NCBI GenBank assembly: GCA_017546785.1
Contig: JAFYRW010000042.1
Coordinates: 1 to 64,000, forward strand
DNA length: 64,000 nucleotides
DNA from: Bacteroidaceae bacterium
GTDB taxonomy: Bacteria > Bacteroidota > Bacteroidia > Bacteroidales > Bacteroidaceae
Direction of reading: 5' to 3'
Both the position numbers and the translations under genes were made by a program. This document shows positions 1 through 8,579 of the stretch, one piece after another (the stretch's first letter is position 1; each line of letters starts with the position of its first letter). Below the pieces are notes generated by a model. It was not told where the DNA came from. It saw only the letters and a program-made list of their open reading frames with translations, and did no database searches.

Positions 1-1603
1 GGGTGGAATTTGCGTGCAGACGCTCGTAGATGGCGTTAATCTCGGCTTTATACTCTTTGTAAATCTTGTCTTTCTCTTTGAATGGAACAAAGCCTATTGC
101 GTTCCACTCGGCCGAAAGGACATTTACCTGTCTAATCTGCTCTTTTTCGGGCAGTGTAGTGTCAATCGCTCTTACCTTCTCTATAATCTGACGTTTCTGA
201 CGAAGATTCTCCTGCTCTATGTTACGTTGCGATGATGTAGCCTTGTTGCGTCTCTCGAAGAATTCGTCGCAGGCTCCCACGAAGCGTTTCCACAATGCTT
301 CGGAGTGCTTGTGGGGAATAGCGCCAATCTCTTTCCACTCTTTCTGCAGCTTGGCGAGCTTGTCGGCTGTGCCTTTCCAATCATCGCTCTCTTTCAGAGC
401 CTCGGCAGCTTCGCATAGTGTGCGCTTTCTTTCGAGATTATTGGCCTGTGACGACTTTATTCCTTTGAAGAAACTGCTCTTCTGCTTGAAGAACTCATCG
501 CAAGCCCCGCGGAAACGCTCGAAAATCTTAAGGTTCATCTTTTGCGGAGCAAAGCCAATCTCTTTCCAACGAGCCTGAATGTCCAATATCTTTTGTGTGG
601 CATCGTTCCACGCCTGATATGTCGTGAGCGATGCATAGTCAATAGTCTCAATCTCTTCGCATAGAGCGCTCTTCTTGTCGAGATTCTCCTGCTCGCGTGC
701 TTTCTTGCTCTCGAAATGCTCCTGATGGCGACGATTCACTATTGTCGAAGCATTTTTGAATCGTGTCCACACTTCTTCGCGTAGCTCTGGCGCAACGGGG
801 CCTGCCTCGCGGAATTCTGTGTGTAGCTGCTGCAGGCTGTGGAACGCACCAATGACATCCTCTTCGTTGGTGAGTGCCTCGGCAGCCTCGCATAGCTGTC
901 TCTTTATCTCGAGATTCTTTTTGAAGTCATATTCGCGGAATTCGTGGTTCAACTTGAGAACATCGTAGAACTGCTCCACTAGCAGCTGGTACTGCTTCCA
1001 AAGGTTGGTGACCTTGTCCAGAGGAATATTCTTGATCTCCTTCCAACGAGCCTGCAATGACCGGAATTCATTTACGTCGGGAGCTTCCTGCGCTGCCTTT
1101 TCGGTCAAATCCTGCAGCTTGTCGAGTAGGGCGAGCTTTGCCTCGTAATTAGCCTGAAGCTCCTGCTCCTGAGCCTTGATCCACTCGTTGCGCTTCTCCT
1201 TGATGGCGTTCATCGCAGCCTTGAATGGCTCTTCGAGAGCATCGGGCTCGGGAATAAAGACATTCTCTTCGCCTCCCTCGGCAACGAAAGCCTTGCGCGC
1301 ATTGTCAATCTCCAATGTACGCATCTTGTAGAACTGTACTTTGAGACCCTCTACTTCGCCTTTGCAGTTGAGCACGTTGTTGCTCGATGATATCTCCTCG
1401 AGACGGTTGATAATCTCCTGACGTGTCATAAGTCTGCTGCCGGCAATTTCCTCTTTTTCGTTACACACTGTAATCTCCTCTGTTTGCTCCTGTACAGGTT
1501 GCTCGGTGATAGACTCGGACGTAGCGGCATTTATAGCCTGTTCAGGGGCACACGCAATGTTCAGCTCTTCGGGTTGAACATTCTGCTTGTTTGTTTCACT
1601 CAT
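1..1603 (-). CDS. DUF349 repeat protein, C-terminus cut by window edge
   Basis: The reading frame is open from an ATG at 1603 to the left edge (about 534 codons visible), so the end of the gene lies outside. After an acidic, Gln/Glu-rich N-terminus of about 70 residues the protein is built of five helical repeats of the DUF349 type. Each has a core like LQxxWKEIGxxP followed by WKRF or FERF; four clear cores read ARWKEIKNIP, ARWKEIGFAP, KEWKEIGAIP and AEWNAIGFVP. No signal peptide or membrane segment is visible, so it is probably cytoplasmic. DUF349 proteins are common in Bacteroidales but their function is not established. A promoter-like box lies about 90 bases upstream at 1696-1703. Confidence 0.85.
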   Translation of the reverse strand, partial: MSETNKQNVQPEELNIACAPEQAINAATSESITEQPVQEQTEEITVCNEKEEIAGSRLMTRQEIINRLEEISSSNNVLNCKGEVEGLKVQFYKMRTLEIDNARKAFVAEGGEENVFIPEPDALEEPFKAAMNAIKEKRNEWIKAQEQELQANYEAKLALLDKLQDLTEKAAQEAPDVNEFRSLQARWKEIKNIPLDKVTNLWKQYQLLVEQFYDVLKLNHEFREYDFKKNLEIKRQLCEAAEALTNEEDVIGAFHSLQQLHTEFREAGPVAPELREEVWTRFKNASTIVNRRHQEHFESKKAREQENLDKKSALCEEIETIDYASLTTYQAWNDATQKILDIQARWKEIGFAPQKMNLKIFERFRGACDEFFKQKSSFFKGIKSSQANNLERKRTLCEAAEALKESDDWKGTADKLAKLQKEWKEIGAIPHKHSEALWKRFVGACDEFFERRNKATSSQRNIEQENLRQKRQIIEKVRAIDTTLPEKEQIRQVNVLSAEWNAIGFVPFKEKDKIYKEYKAEINAIYERLHANST

Positions 1604-1695
1604 CTGCATTTGTTTTTAGTTACACTTGCGAATTTACAATCTTATGGACTGCCGTTGTATGCGTATTTGATACTTTTAGGACAGTCGCTAAAGTG

Positions 1696-1703
1696 CAAAT
1701 ATA
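1696..1703 (-). promoter_or_regulatory. Promoter -7 box for the DUF349 gene
   Basis: Read on the minus strand this is TATATTTG, a full match to the Bacteroidota -7 consensus TAnnTTTG, about 93 bases before the ATG. I do not see a clear -33 TTTG at 19-21 bases. Confidence 0.45.
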
Positions 1704-1892
1704 GGAAACTGTTTCGATTATAAAAGAATTATCAAGAAAGTTTTTTTCTTTCCCTGTCATTTGTGCCTTTAACTTTAAGAGCCTTGTATCGCTTTGTGCG
1801 AATTTTTATCAGGAACATCAGCCTGCAATTGCCGTTGATTCTATTTTTTGCTGTTTTATAAAATAACTATTTTATAACTCCCAATAATTCAC

Positions 1893-1900
1893 TATCTTTG
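1893..1900 (+). promoter_or_regulatory. Promoter -7 box for the secreted protein gene
   Basis: TATCTTTG matches TAnnTTTG and lies 74 bases before the ATG at 1975, leaving a plausible 5' leader. The -33 region is only T-rich. Confidence 0.5.
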
Positions 1901-1974
1901 CTCATTCTTTTTGCCTATGTTCGCTGTTGGCAAAGATTGCTTTTTGTAGTATATAAACTTTAAATGATATTTAT

Positions 1975-4005
1975 ATGAAGAAATTTTTACTTTCGTTATT
2001 TTCGCTCTTTGCTCTTGTGGGCATTGTGAATGCCGAGACTTACACACACGAATTTGCCAAAGATGATTTTGCTCTTACAGGCGGAAACACAACTCTCGGC
2101 GATTATGCGTGGACATCGACAGGAGTCGCTCTTTTGGGTGATGTGAATGCAAAAGGATTGCAGATTGGAGACAAGGACAATCCTGTAAGAACATTTACGC
2201 TTACAACCTCTGCTTTTGACAAATTCATAATCAACAGCATTACAGTAAATACATCTACAGCAGCAAATGCTGTGGCAACAATGAAAATTGCCGTAGGCAG
2301 CACCGATGAGACATTTACCTTGAAAAGTTCGGCTACCGACTATACTCTTACCTGCGATAAGGCAACCGGTAACATTGTAATAAGCTGGGAGCAGCCCGAA
2401 ACAAATAAGGCTCTCTATGTAAAATCAATTAAAATCGACTATGCACTACCAGCCTCTATGGTAGAGGTTGCTACTCCTGTATTTAAGACTCCCGAGGGAA
2501 TATACCCCGATGAAGTTACAGTAGAGGCCGAGACTGCAACATCAAATGCTGGACTTTACTACACTATCGATGGCTCAGAGCCCAGCTATGAGGATTATCA
2601 GGCGGGAGGTTCTACAATGCGCAGCGGTTATTATGTAATGTACAAGAAGATAACAAGCTCTGCTACCGTAAAGGTAATTGCTGTTCTCGAGGATGGTGGA
2701 CAGATATATTCAAGCAGTGTAGCCGAGGCTACATACGTTATTGAACCCAGCGTAGCATATGTTCTTGCCGATAAAGTAATCTCGGGAAAATCATACGGCA
2801 TCATCGCCGGCGACACAATTGCTGTTTCCGCAACCGAAAATGCCGAGAGCGGCTCTCTGAAAGCTGTTAAGGCGACAAAGGGTAACGGATGCTACAAGAG
2901 CATTGACGACAATGCCTTTACAGTTACAGAGGCCAATGGCGGTTACACCATTCAGGATTCTTATGGCAGTTATCTGTATATGAAGAACGACGGTTCCAAT
3001 AAATTCTATTTTGCAGATGAGCAGCCCGCGAGTGGTGCAGTGTGGTCAATCTCCTTCGACAATAATATGTATGCGACAGTAAAAAATACATTGTCGTCAA
3101 AGGTTGTCTATTATTCTATTGAGAATGCTGCATTTGTCTGCTATTCTGCTACCGAGGCAACAGAATCAATGATTCTACCTAAATTGTATCTTATGGGACA
3201 GTTCCCCGAGTATACAATTACTCCCGCTGCAGGAGAAGAGGTTGAGACCTTCCAAAAGATAACCATTACCTCTCCCACAGGAATAAAGGCTACAGACAAT
3301 CTTGTTGTAAATTACAACTATCAGAAGGATATGACTGTTGTTAAGGTAGATGATAATACATTAGAGATTAGCCTCGATACTCCTGTTACAACAAAGGACA
3401 ATATGACTGTCTTTATCTATTTTAATGGTTCTATCCTGCTCGATCCTAACGGTATAAACGTTCCTATGGATATTGCAAAGAACCGTATAATGTATACAAT
3501 TACAGGTGAGGCTCCTCCCGCAACAATTGTAAGCGTTACTCCTTCGAACAACTCAAAAGTGGAGTCTCTCTCATATTTCTTGTTTGCCTTTACAAAAATC
3601 TGTGTAAAGAACGATGATGCCACAATTGTTCCCCTGTTGTACAAGGAGGGAACAACCGACTATATTGCTGTTGAGTTTACTACCGACAAGGAGGATGGTA
3701 GCGGCAAGGTAAAAATGGATGAGGCTGCAATAAAGGTTTCCGAAAAGGCTGTTATTGAGAATGGTACATATATCCTCGAGATTCCCAAAGGATATTTTAT
3801 AGATAGCAACGGCCGTGAGGTAGCAGCAACTACTCTTAAGTATACAGTAGAGAATGATTTTGCTACTGCGGTAGAGAGCGTCGATACCGAGAAGGAGTTT
3901 TTGGTTGTATATTCTGTTTCGGGTACAAGAATGAATGTTGCCTCTTTGAATAATCTTCCTAAGGGTCTATACATTGTAAATGGTGTAAAGACATTCGTAA
4001 AGTAA
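1975..4005 (+). CDS. Secreted protein with chitobiase-C-type domain and type IX-like C-terminal tail
   Basis: The 676-residue product starts with a clear signal peptide (MKKFLLSLFSLFALVGIVNA, cleavage near residue 20). Around residues 163-210 is a segment with YYTIDGSEPSYEDY, typical of the CHB_HEX_C (FN3-like) domain. The rest is beta-rich, with Ig-like stretches near 480-640. The last about 35 residues (VVYSVSGTRM...LPKGLYIVNG...FVK) look like the Bacteroidota C-terminal tail related to type IX sorting domains: a VYxxxGxR strand, then LPKGIYIVNG, then a basic end. No catalytic motif is visible. It is probably a surface or exported adhesin/binding protein. It is monocistronic, with a strong hairpin terminator at 4057-4099. 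Confidence 0.75.
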   Translation: MKKFLLSLFSLFALVGIVNAETYTHEFAKDDFALTGGNTTLGDYAWTSTGVALLGDVNAKGLQIGDKDNPVRTFTLTTSAFDKFIINSITVNTSTAANAVATMKIAVGSTDETFTLKSSATDYTLTCDKATGNIVISWEQPETNKALYVKSIKIDYALPASMVEVATPVFKTPEGIYPDEVTVEAETATSNAGLYYTIDGSEPSYEDYQAGGSTMRSGYYVMYKKITSSATVKVIAVLEDGGQIYSSSVAEATYVIEPSVAYVLADKVISGKSYGIIAGDTIAVSATENAESGSLKAVKATKGNGCYKSIDDNAFTVTEANGGYTIQDSYGSYLYMKNDGSNKFYFADEQPASGAVWSISFDNNMYATVKNTLSSKVVYYSIENAAFVCYSATEATESMILPKLYLMGQFPEYTITPAAGEEVETFQKITITSPTGIKATDNLVVNYNYQKDMTVVKVDDNTLEISLDTPVTTKDNMTVFIYFNGSILLDPNGINVPMDIAKNRIMYTITGEAPPATIVSVTPSNNSKVESLSYFLFAFTKICVKNDDATIVPLLYKEGTTDYIAVEFTTDKEDGSGKVKMDEAAIKVSEKAVIENGTYILEIPKGYFIDSNGREVAATTLKYTVENDFATAVESVDTEKEFLVVYSVSGTRMNVASLNNLPKGLYIVNGVKTFVK

Positions 4006-4056
4006 GCGTATTGGTCCCGTTGCGAGCAGTTACTGCTCATTGACTTTTACAATACA

Positions 4057-4099
4057 ATTTTAAGGAGTAATCACCGTTAAGGTGATTACTCCTTAAAAT
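4057..4099 (+). terminator. Rho-independent terminator
   Basis: Perfect 19-bp stem (4057-4075 with 4081-4099) around the 5-base loop GTTAA, 51 bases after the stop at 4005. The stem has A/T-rich ends, so it could work in both directions. Confidence 0.8.
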
Positions 4100-4163
4100 A
4101 TATACCAAAGAATAGGTTAAAATGGTGCGTAACTTTTCTGACTGAAATATATGCCAAAGAAAA

Positions 4164-4191
4164 GAGCCTCTTGCCGTTAGGCAAGAGGCTC
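4164..4191 (-). terminator. Terminator of the SusCD locus
   Basis: Perfect 12-bp GC-rich stem (4164-4175 with 4180-4191) with loop GTTA, 19 bases past the stop of the minus-strand gene ending at 4210. On the minus strand it is followed by TTTTCTTT. Confidence 0.75.
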
Positions 4192-4209
4192 AATATATAT
4201 TGCGAATGT

Positions 4210-4785
4210 TTATTTGCTCTCTTCTGCTTTCTCGATAGCTTCCTTAAGCTTGTTTACGAACTTGTTGGCATCGCTCACCGCTCCAATAATTTTGCATACC
4301 TCTGTTCCATCGGGGTTAAGAATAAGATAGGTGGGGTAAATATCTATTTTGTATCTGTCCTTAATAATATCTCCCTCTCCCTTCTCTATGTCTTTGGATA
4401 TACATACAAAGTTTGAATTCAAATAGTCACCACACTCTTTACTGGGGAATATATTCTTCTCCATCATACGACAAGGGCCGCAATTCTCGGTGTGACAGTT
4501 GATAAATACTCTTTTGCCCTCTTCTGCAGCCTTGTCAAAAGCATCCTGCAACGTCAAATATTGGAATTTGGTGACATATTTAGGATTGGTACTCATTTCC
4601 ATTATAAGCTCCTTTTTTTGTTCAGGCTTCATATAACGGCTATAGTATCGTCTCAAATAATTGCCTTTAGACTCTTGTATTGTCTGCTTGCTGTCCAGCT
4701 TGTTATCGTAGCTCTCTATTGGCTCCTGATTACTGCACGCGCACATTGCTACAGCAAGGATAACAAGACTTTTGTTTATTCTCAT
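4210..4785 (-). CDS. Thioredoxin-fold lipoprotein (CGPC)
   Basis: The 191-residue product has a lipoprotein signal peptide with lipobox MCAC (modified Cys near residue 16-18). A thioredoxin fold occupies about residues 80-185. The redox motif is ENCGPCRMM, a CxxC with the classic thioredoxin GP pair, and the cis-Pro strand reads DIYPTYLI. The layout resembles the thioredoxin_7/DUF255-like periplasmic family. It is the last gene of the SusCD-type operon, 7 bases after the TlpA-like gene, so it may reduce or isomerise disulfides in partners of that locus. It probably faces the periplasm from a membrane. The substrate is unknown. Confidence 0.8.
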   Translation of the reverse strand: MRINKSLVILAVAMCACSNQEPIESYDNKLDSKQTIQESKGNYLRRYYSRYMKPEQKKELIMEMSTNPKYVTKFQYLTLQDAFDKAAEEGKRVFINCHTENCGPCRMMEKNIFPSKECGDYLNSNFVCISKDIEKGEGDIIKDRYKIDIYPTYLILNPDGTEVCKIIGAVSDANKFVNKLKEAIEKAEESK

Positions 4786-4792
4786 ATGCTGT

Positions 4793-5902
4793 TTACTTAT
4801 TTATATTCTCTATAATAATCTCTCGCAGTCTATCGCCGGGCGATGGGGCGTAGGCTGTTATTATGTATCCCTCTTTGTCTATTATAATGTATCGCGGTAT
4901 TCCTGCGATATTATATTTGTCCTCAAATTCAGAGAATCCGTCGCTACCTGTAATAAGGTTGGTCATTTCACCCATCGACTGTTTCTTCAATGTCTCAATC
5001 CACAAATTCCTCTTTTTATTGCGGTCGATAGAGAGTGTGATGAATTCTATTGACCCGTTTCCTGCAAATTCGTCGCGTATCTTCATATATTCGGGCATCT
5101 TTGCAAGGCAGCTGCTGCACCACGTTGCCCAAACATCTATTATCAGCATTTTCCCTTTGAACTCCTCTAATGTGCGTATATTTCCTTTGGTATCCTGCAA
5201 CTGCGCTTGTGGGGCTTTTGCTCCATCCATTATGGGAATATACTTTTGGTATAGTTCAAGAATATCGTTTTTCAGCGGGCTCTCGCACACATTGCTCTCT
5301 ATGAGTGGCAGAATATCGTAAAGCCCTTTTGTGCAGCCGCTGTTGCGGAAAGGGAATTTAAGCTTTTCGAGAAAGGCGCTGTGTAGCTCATTGTTCTTGT
5401 ACGAGAATACCTCGCGTAGTTTAGTATAGTCGTTGCTGTTTATGGGGCGTGCAGGGAAGAATACTGTTATTGTAAGGCCGTCGCGTGCAGCGTCGAAACT
5501 CTCGCCTCTTCCCATTGCTCGCAACATAAAATAGTGGTCGGCGAATCGTGTGATCTCTTTTGTCTGTACAAAATCTTGTACGGTGGCATTATCGAACGAC
5601 AATGTATCGACAATTTCGGCAAGCTGATATAAATCCTCGTTCTTTCCCTTGCTCTTTAGGGCATATTCTCCTCCCCACCATATAAGATGACATTTGTTCT
5701 TAATGGCCGCCTCCTTGTCTCTTTTGCCTATCTGCAACTGAATATCGTCGTATGTCGCTCTAATCTCGTTGGCATTGGTGTATGTGGCATTGCTCCACAA
5801 TTCATCGACAGGGACGGGTGGAGTCTGTGCACAAGCAATAGTGAACAACATTGTCAATGTTGCCGCAAATGTTATTATTCCTATTCTTGCTGTTGAATAC
5901 AT
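4793..5902 (-). CDS. TlpA/ResA-like thiol-disulfide oxidoreductase
   Basis: I place the start at the ATG at 5902 rather than an earlier in-frame ATG at 5941. It is preceded by AGGAGT at good spacing, inside the end of the upstream gene, and it gives a proper signal peptide (MYSTARIGIITFAATLTMLF...). The product is about 369 residues. The N-terminal 210 residues are a helical domain as in many Bacteroidota TlpA-family proteins. The C-terminal thioredoxin domain (about 230-365) has WATWCSSC as the redox site and GIPRYIII as the cis-Pro strand. A Cys within the signal region (TIAC) could make it a lipoprotein. It follows the metallohydrolase-like gene by 4 bases and precedes another thioredoxin-fold lipoprotein. 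Confidence 0.82.
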   Translation of the reverse strand: MYSTARIGIITFAATLTMLFTIACAQTPPVPVDELWSNATYTNANEIRATYDDIQLQIGKRDKEAAIKNKCHLIWWGGEYALKSKGKNEDLYQLAEIVDTLSFDNATVQDFVQTKEITRFADHYFMLRAMGRGESFDAARDGLTITVFFPARPINSNDYTKLREVFSYKNNELHSAFLEKLKFPFRNSGCTKGLYDILPLIESNVCESPLKNDILELYQKYIPIMDGAKAPQAQLQDTKGNIRTLEEFKGKMLIIDVWATWCSSCLAKMPEYMKIRDEFAGNGSIEFITLSIDRNKKRNLWIETLKKQSMGEMTNLITGSDGFSEFEDKYNIAGIPRYIIIDKEGYIITAYAPSPGDRLREIIIENINK

Positions 5903-5906
5903 TGGG

Positions 5907-6947
5907 TTACTCCTCTGTTTTATTTTGAGGGCCATTGGCAATGCCTAAAAGCTTTATGCCATACTTATTCAACATATGATTCACTACAATTTCGCGCTTC
6001 TCCTTTATCATAGGATATTTGTCCGAGGGGTAACGCCTCTCGAACTCCTCGGGAGTCTGCCATATGATATTCTTTATATATGTAGTGAAGAGATTATAGT
6101 CGGGATATTTGTTCTTCTCCCAATAGTAGCTACTAGTTAAAATGTCGTTTGGCCATACTTGTTTCTTTGGTCCTGTACCAAAATTGTCGTTTATTCTATC
6201 GACAAAGCCCAATTTGTATTTGTAGTTATCTTTTGTGGGGTCGTTGTTGTCTATTTTTTGATCTACGCTGAAATTGAATCCATACCAGAATTCATCGGGT
6301 GAGTCAATATCTCCCTTGTCTATTGCATTCTTTATAATCTCTAGAATAAGAATACAGCGCATCTGTCGTAGAGCATACTCCTGTTCTTTCCCCTCTTTAG
6401 ATGTTACAATGTCCAAACTAACAGCCCAACTATCGAATGTTCCGAGTTTAATAGATTTATGAGGGTCGCTATTGTCTGTTCCTGAACTACTATTCTCCTC
6501 GCCGTAGTCTCTTGGTTCGGTGCGTAGACCGTTAATCATATAAATCTTTACAGGGAGAGCGCTGTTTGCAATCTCCTTGCTGATATTGTCGAATATATGA
6601 TTGTTGAAAAAGTCTACATACAGTGGCAACTGATCTGCTGGAAGGTCCCAGCCAATGTCTCCAATCTCTCGGTCCTCTTCGTCGCCTGCTACATAAATGT
6701 CGCCTGTACCAGTAGAGACCCAGTCTCGGTTAAGGTCCTTCTCGTTTATACCTTTATATATAAGGTATACGTCATACTTGTTTTTTATATTATTGATTAT
6801 GCTGTCGAGCTTACTCTCACCCTGTGGGAATCCTCCTCTGATTGGAGAATAATCGCCTGACGGTGTAATCTCCTCTTCGTTGTTACAAGAAACAGTCGCA
6901 AAGAGAGCCGCTGCAGCCATTATTGCCGTGAAGATATATTTTTTCAT
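5907..6947 (-). CDS. Metallohydrolase-like SusCD-associated lipoprotein lacking HExxH
   Basis: This 346-residue lipoprotein (lipobox TVSC, Cys21) sits directly after SusD. Its architecture resembles the substrate import-associated zinc metallohydrolase lipoproteins of Bacteroidota. It has an N-terminal helix (LDSIINNIKNKYDV), a central region, and a C-terminal end with IKNIIWQTPEEFERRYP and then a long helix ending NKYGIKLLGI. Where that family has its HExxH helix this protein reads QMRCILILEI (about residues 195-204), and no HExxH occurs anywhere. If the family call is right it is a pseudoenzyme or binding protein. The family assignment is by recollection of the pattern and is less sure than the absence of the motif. 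Confidence 0.6.
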   Translation of the reverse strand: MKKYIFTAIMAAAALFATVSCNNEEEITPSGDYSPIRGGFPQGESKLDSIINNIKNKYDVYLIYKGINEKDLNRDWVSTGTGDIYVAGDEEDREIGDIGWDLPADQLPLYVDFFNNHIFDNISKEIANSALPVKIYMINGLRTEPRDYGEENSSSGTDNSDPHKSIKLGTFDSWAVSLDIVTSKEGKEQEYALRQMRCILILEIIKNAIDKGDIDSPDEFWYGFNFSVDQKIDNNDPTKDNYKYKLGFVDRINDNFGTGPKKQVWPNDILTSSYYWEKNKYPDYNLFTTYIKNIIWQTPEEFERRYPSDKYPMIKEKREIVVNHMLNKYGIKLLGIANGPQNKTEE

Positions 6948-6961
6948 TTCTCTGTCTTTTT

Positions 6962-8524
6962 TTAGTTATAAAATGTCTCGGGTGCGCGATTCTGTGGCAG
7001 CTCATTCTGTTCGAGCTTGCTGTTCATATCAATAGCCTCCTGAGGTATAGGAACAGTGTACATAAGGTCGTTCTTCTCCAATTTGTAGGTACTCCTCTTG
7101 TTTGTTTCGTCGTACCACGTATGAGTAATCTCGGGCATACCCCAACGGCGTAGGTCGAACCAGCGGTGTCCCTCAAAACATAGCTCACGGCGACGCTCGT
7201 CACGGACAAACTCTATAAGTTCCTCTTGTGAACCAAAAGAGTACTCTTCAAAATCCTGAGGGTCGAAACGCTTGTAACCCAAAGCATTTAATGCTTCGGT
7301 AGCTTTTAAAATGCTGTCTCCACCAATCATAGCCTGTGCCTCGGCATAGTTGAGGTATGCTTCGGAGAGACGTAGGCAGCGTCCGAATGTTCCTGTTTCC
7401 TGCAATGGCAGGTAATATTCCTGTCCAATATTCACCTTGCCGTATGCCATTCGCATAGTGCTGTTGCCATAGGGAGCATCTACAATGTATAACTCCAGAC
7501 GTTTGTCGTAGTCTACGAAAGTATTTAGTAGACTCTCAGATGCCTTAAAGTATGAGTGCATCTTGTTCTTGTTCTCGTCCTCTTTGTTTGCGCCATAATA
7601 ACTCCATTGGAACATATCTTCGATATAACCGTAGGGCCATATTGTTTCGCTGCAGTTGTAGGTGGGATATACAGGGTAGTTGCGGACTATTACACCATTC
7701 TCGTTCTTTGTCTCGTGTACTATTGTGTTAAGGTCGGTTAGGGCGAAACGTTTGTTGTCCATTACCATTTTGGCATATCTTGCAGCTTCCTCCCATTTTT
7801 CCATATATAAATATGTGCGTGATAGCATCAACTGAACCATAGGAAGGCTGGTGCGGAAATTATCACTCCATTGCTCGTTTTCGGGCATTTCAAGATAAAT
7901 CTCCTCGGCTGTGTGTAGGTCGTGGAGAACCAGCAGATATACCTGCTCGACGCTTTTACGCATAAGGTAGTCGAGATTAGGCTCAATGCCGCTGTGCAAC
8001 TTCAAAGGAACGCCTAACGCATATTTGTTATAGTTGTATGGTTGGCCAAAGATATTTACAAGGTTAAAGTAGTAGAATCCGCGTAGTGCGTATGCCTGTG
8101 CCTTTACATTGTCTATATTCTGTTTGGTGTCTGTCACCTCGGGAATGTAGTCGAGTACCGCGTTTGCTCCTTTAATAAGCTTGTAGTAGCTCTCGTAAAT
8201 GTTGGTGTGTCCCGATGCGGCCTTTTCCATCATATCAAACATATTGGGCTGCCAGCTGAAACTCGCAAGATATTTGTTTCCGTTGAATCCTGCTATTGGC
8301 TTTTGGTAGGGGGTAGCCTCAATGTCATCCTCCATAAGATTCAAAAAGATATTGAATCCCGAAATATCGTTTCGCTGATAGGCCTCACCTAAAAGCAGCT
8401 CGTTAAGCGATACTGCATCTTTGGGCACAAATTCGCTTTTTGAATTAGGCTCAAGAAAGTCGCCGCAGCTTATAAATGATAGTGCTGTAACAATAAACGC
8501 TATTGTGATATATTTGAATTTCAT
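6962..8524 (-). CDS. SusD/RagB-family nutrient-binding lipoprotein
   Basis: The start is set at the ATG at 8524, which begins a proper lipoprotein signal peptide (MKFKYITIAFIVTALSFISC); an in-frame start at 8563 would add 13 unlikely residues. The product is about 520 residues, usual for SusD. Family marks include the N-terminal CGDFLEP after the lipidated Cys, a helical TPR-like core (AQAYALRGFYYFNLVNIFGQ) and the C-terminal signature FVRDERRRELCFEGHRWFDLRRWG. It should sit on the outer surface as the lid of the SusC transporter encoded just upstream. The ligand cannot be read from sequence; the absence of glycosidases beside it argues against a classic polysaccharide locus. Confidence 0.95.
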   Translation of the reverse strand: MKFKYITIAFIVTALSFISCGDFLEPNSKSEFVPKDAVSLNELLLGEAYQRNDISGFNIFLNLMEDDIEATPYQKPIAGFNGNKYLASFSWQPNMFDMMEKAASGHTNIYESYYKLIKGANAVLDYIPEVTDTKQNIDNVKAQAYALRGFYYFNLVNIFGQPYNYNKYALGVPLKLHSGIEPNLDYLMRKSVEQVYLLVLHDLHTAEEIYLEMPENEQWSDNFRTSLPMVQLMLSRTYLYMEKWEEAARYAKMVMDNKRFALTDLNTIVHETKNENGVIVRNYPVYPTYNCSETIWPYGYIEDMFQWSYYGANKEDENKNKMHSYFKASESLLNTFVDYDKRLELYIVDAPYGNSTMRMAYGKVNIGQEYYLPLQETGTFGRCLRLSEAYLNYAEAQAMIGGDSILKATEALNALGYKRFDPQDFEEYSFGSQEELIEFVRDERRRELCFEGHRWFDLRRWGMPEITHTWYDETNKRSTYKLEKNDLMYTVPIPQEAIDMNSKLEQNELPQNRAPETFYN

Positions 8525-8579
8525 AGTCTGCTGTATTATAATCTTCGTGAATTCCTGTAACAACTGCTTTATTCAAATT

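Larger units (their letters stand above)
1604..1974. other. Intergenic region between divergent genes
   Basis: These 371 bases separate two divergent genes. They hold a promoter-like box for each side (1696-1703 minus, 1893-1900 plus). I see no tRNA, riboswitch or strong hairpin between them, only a short GAAAG/CTTTC inverted repeat around a T-run near 1736-1752. Confidence 0.5.

Noticed and set aside
219-968. Plus-strand frames opposite the DUF349 gene
   Set aside because: They are shadows of the repetitive codon pattern of the DUF349 repeats; low-complexity Ser/Phe/Arg composition.
3660-4040. Minus-strand frame of 126 codons
   Set aside because: Antisense to the clear secreted protein gene, no family features, no promoter.
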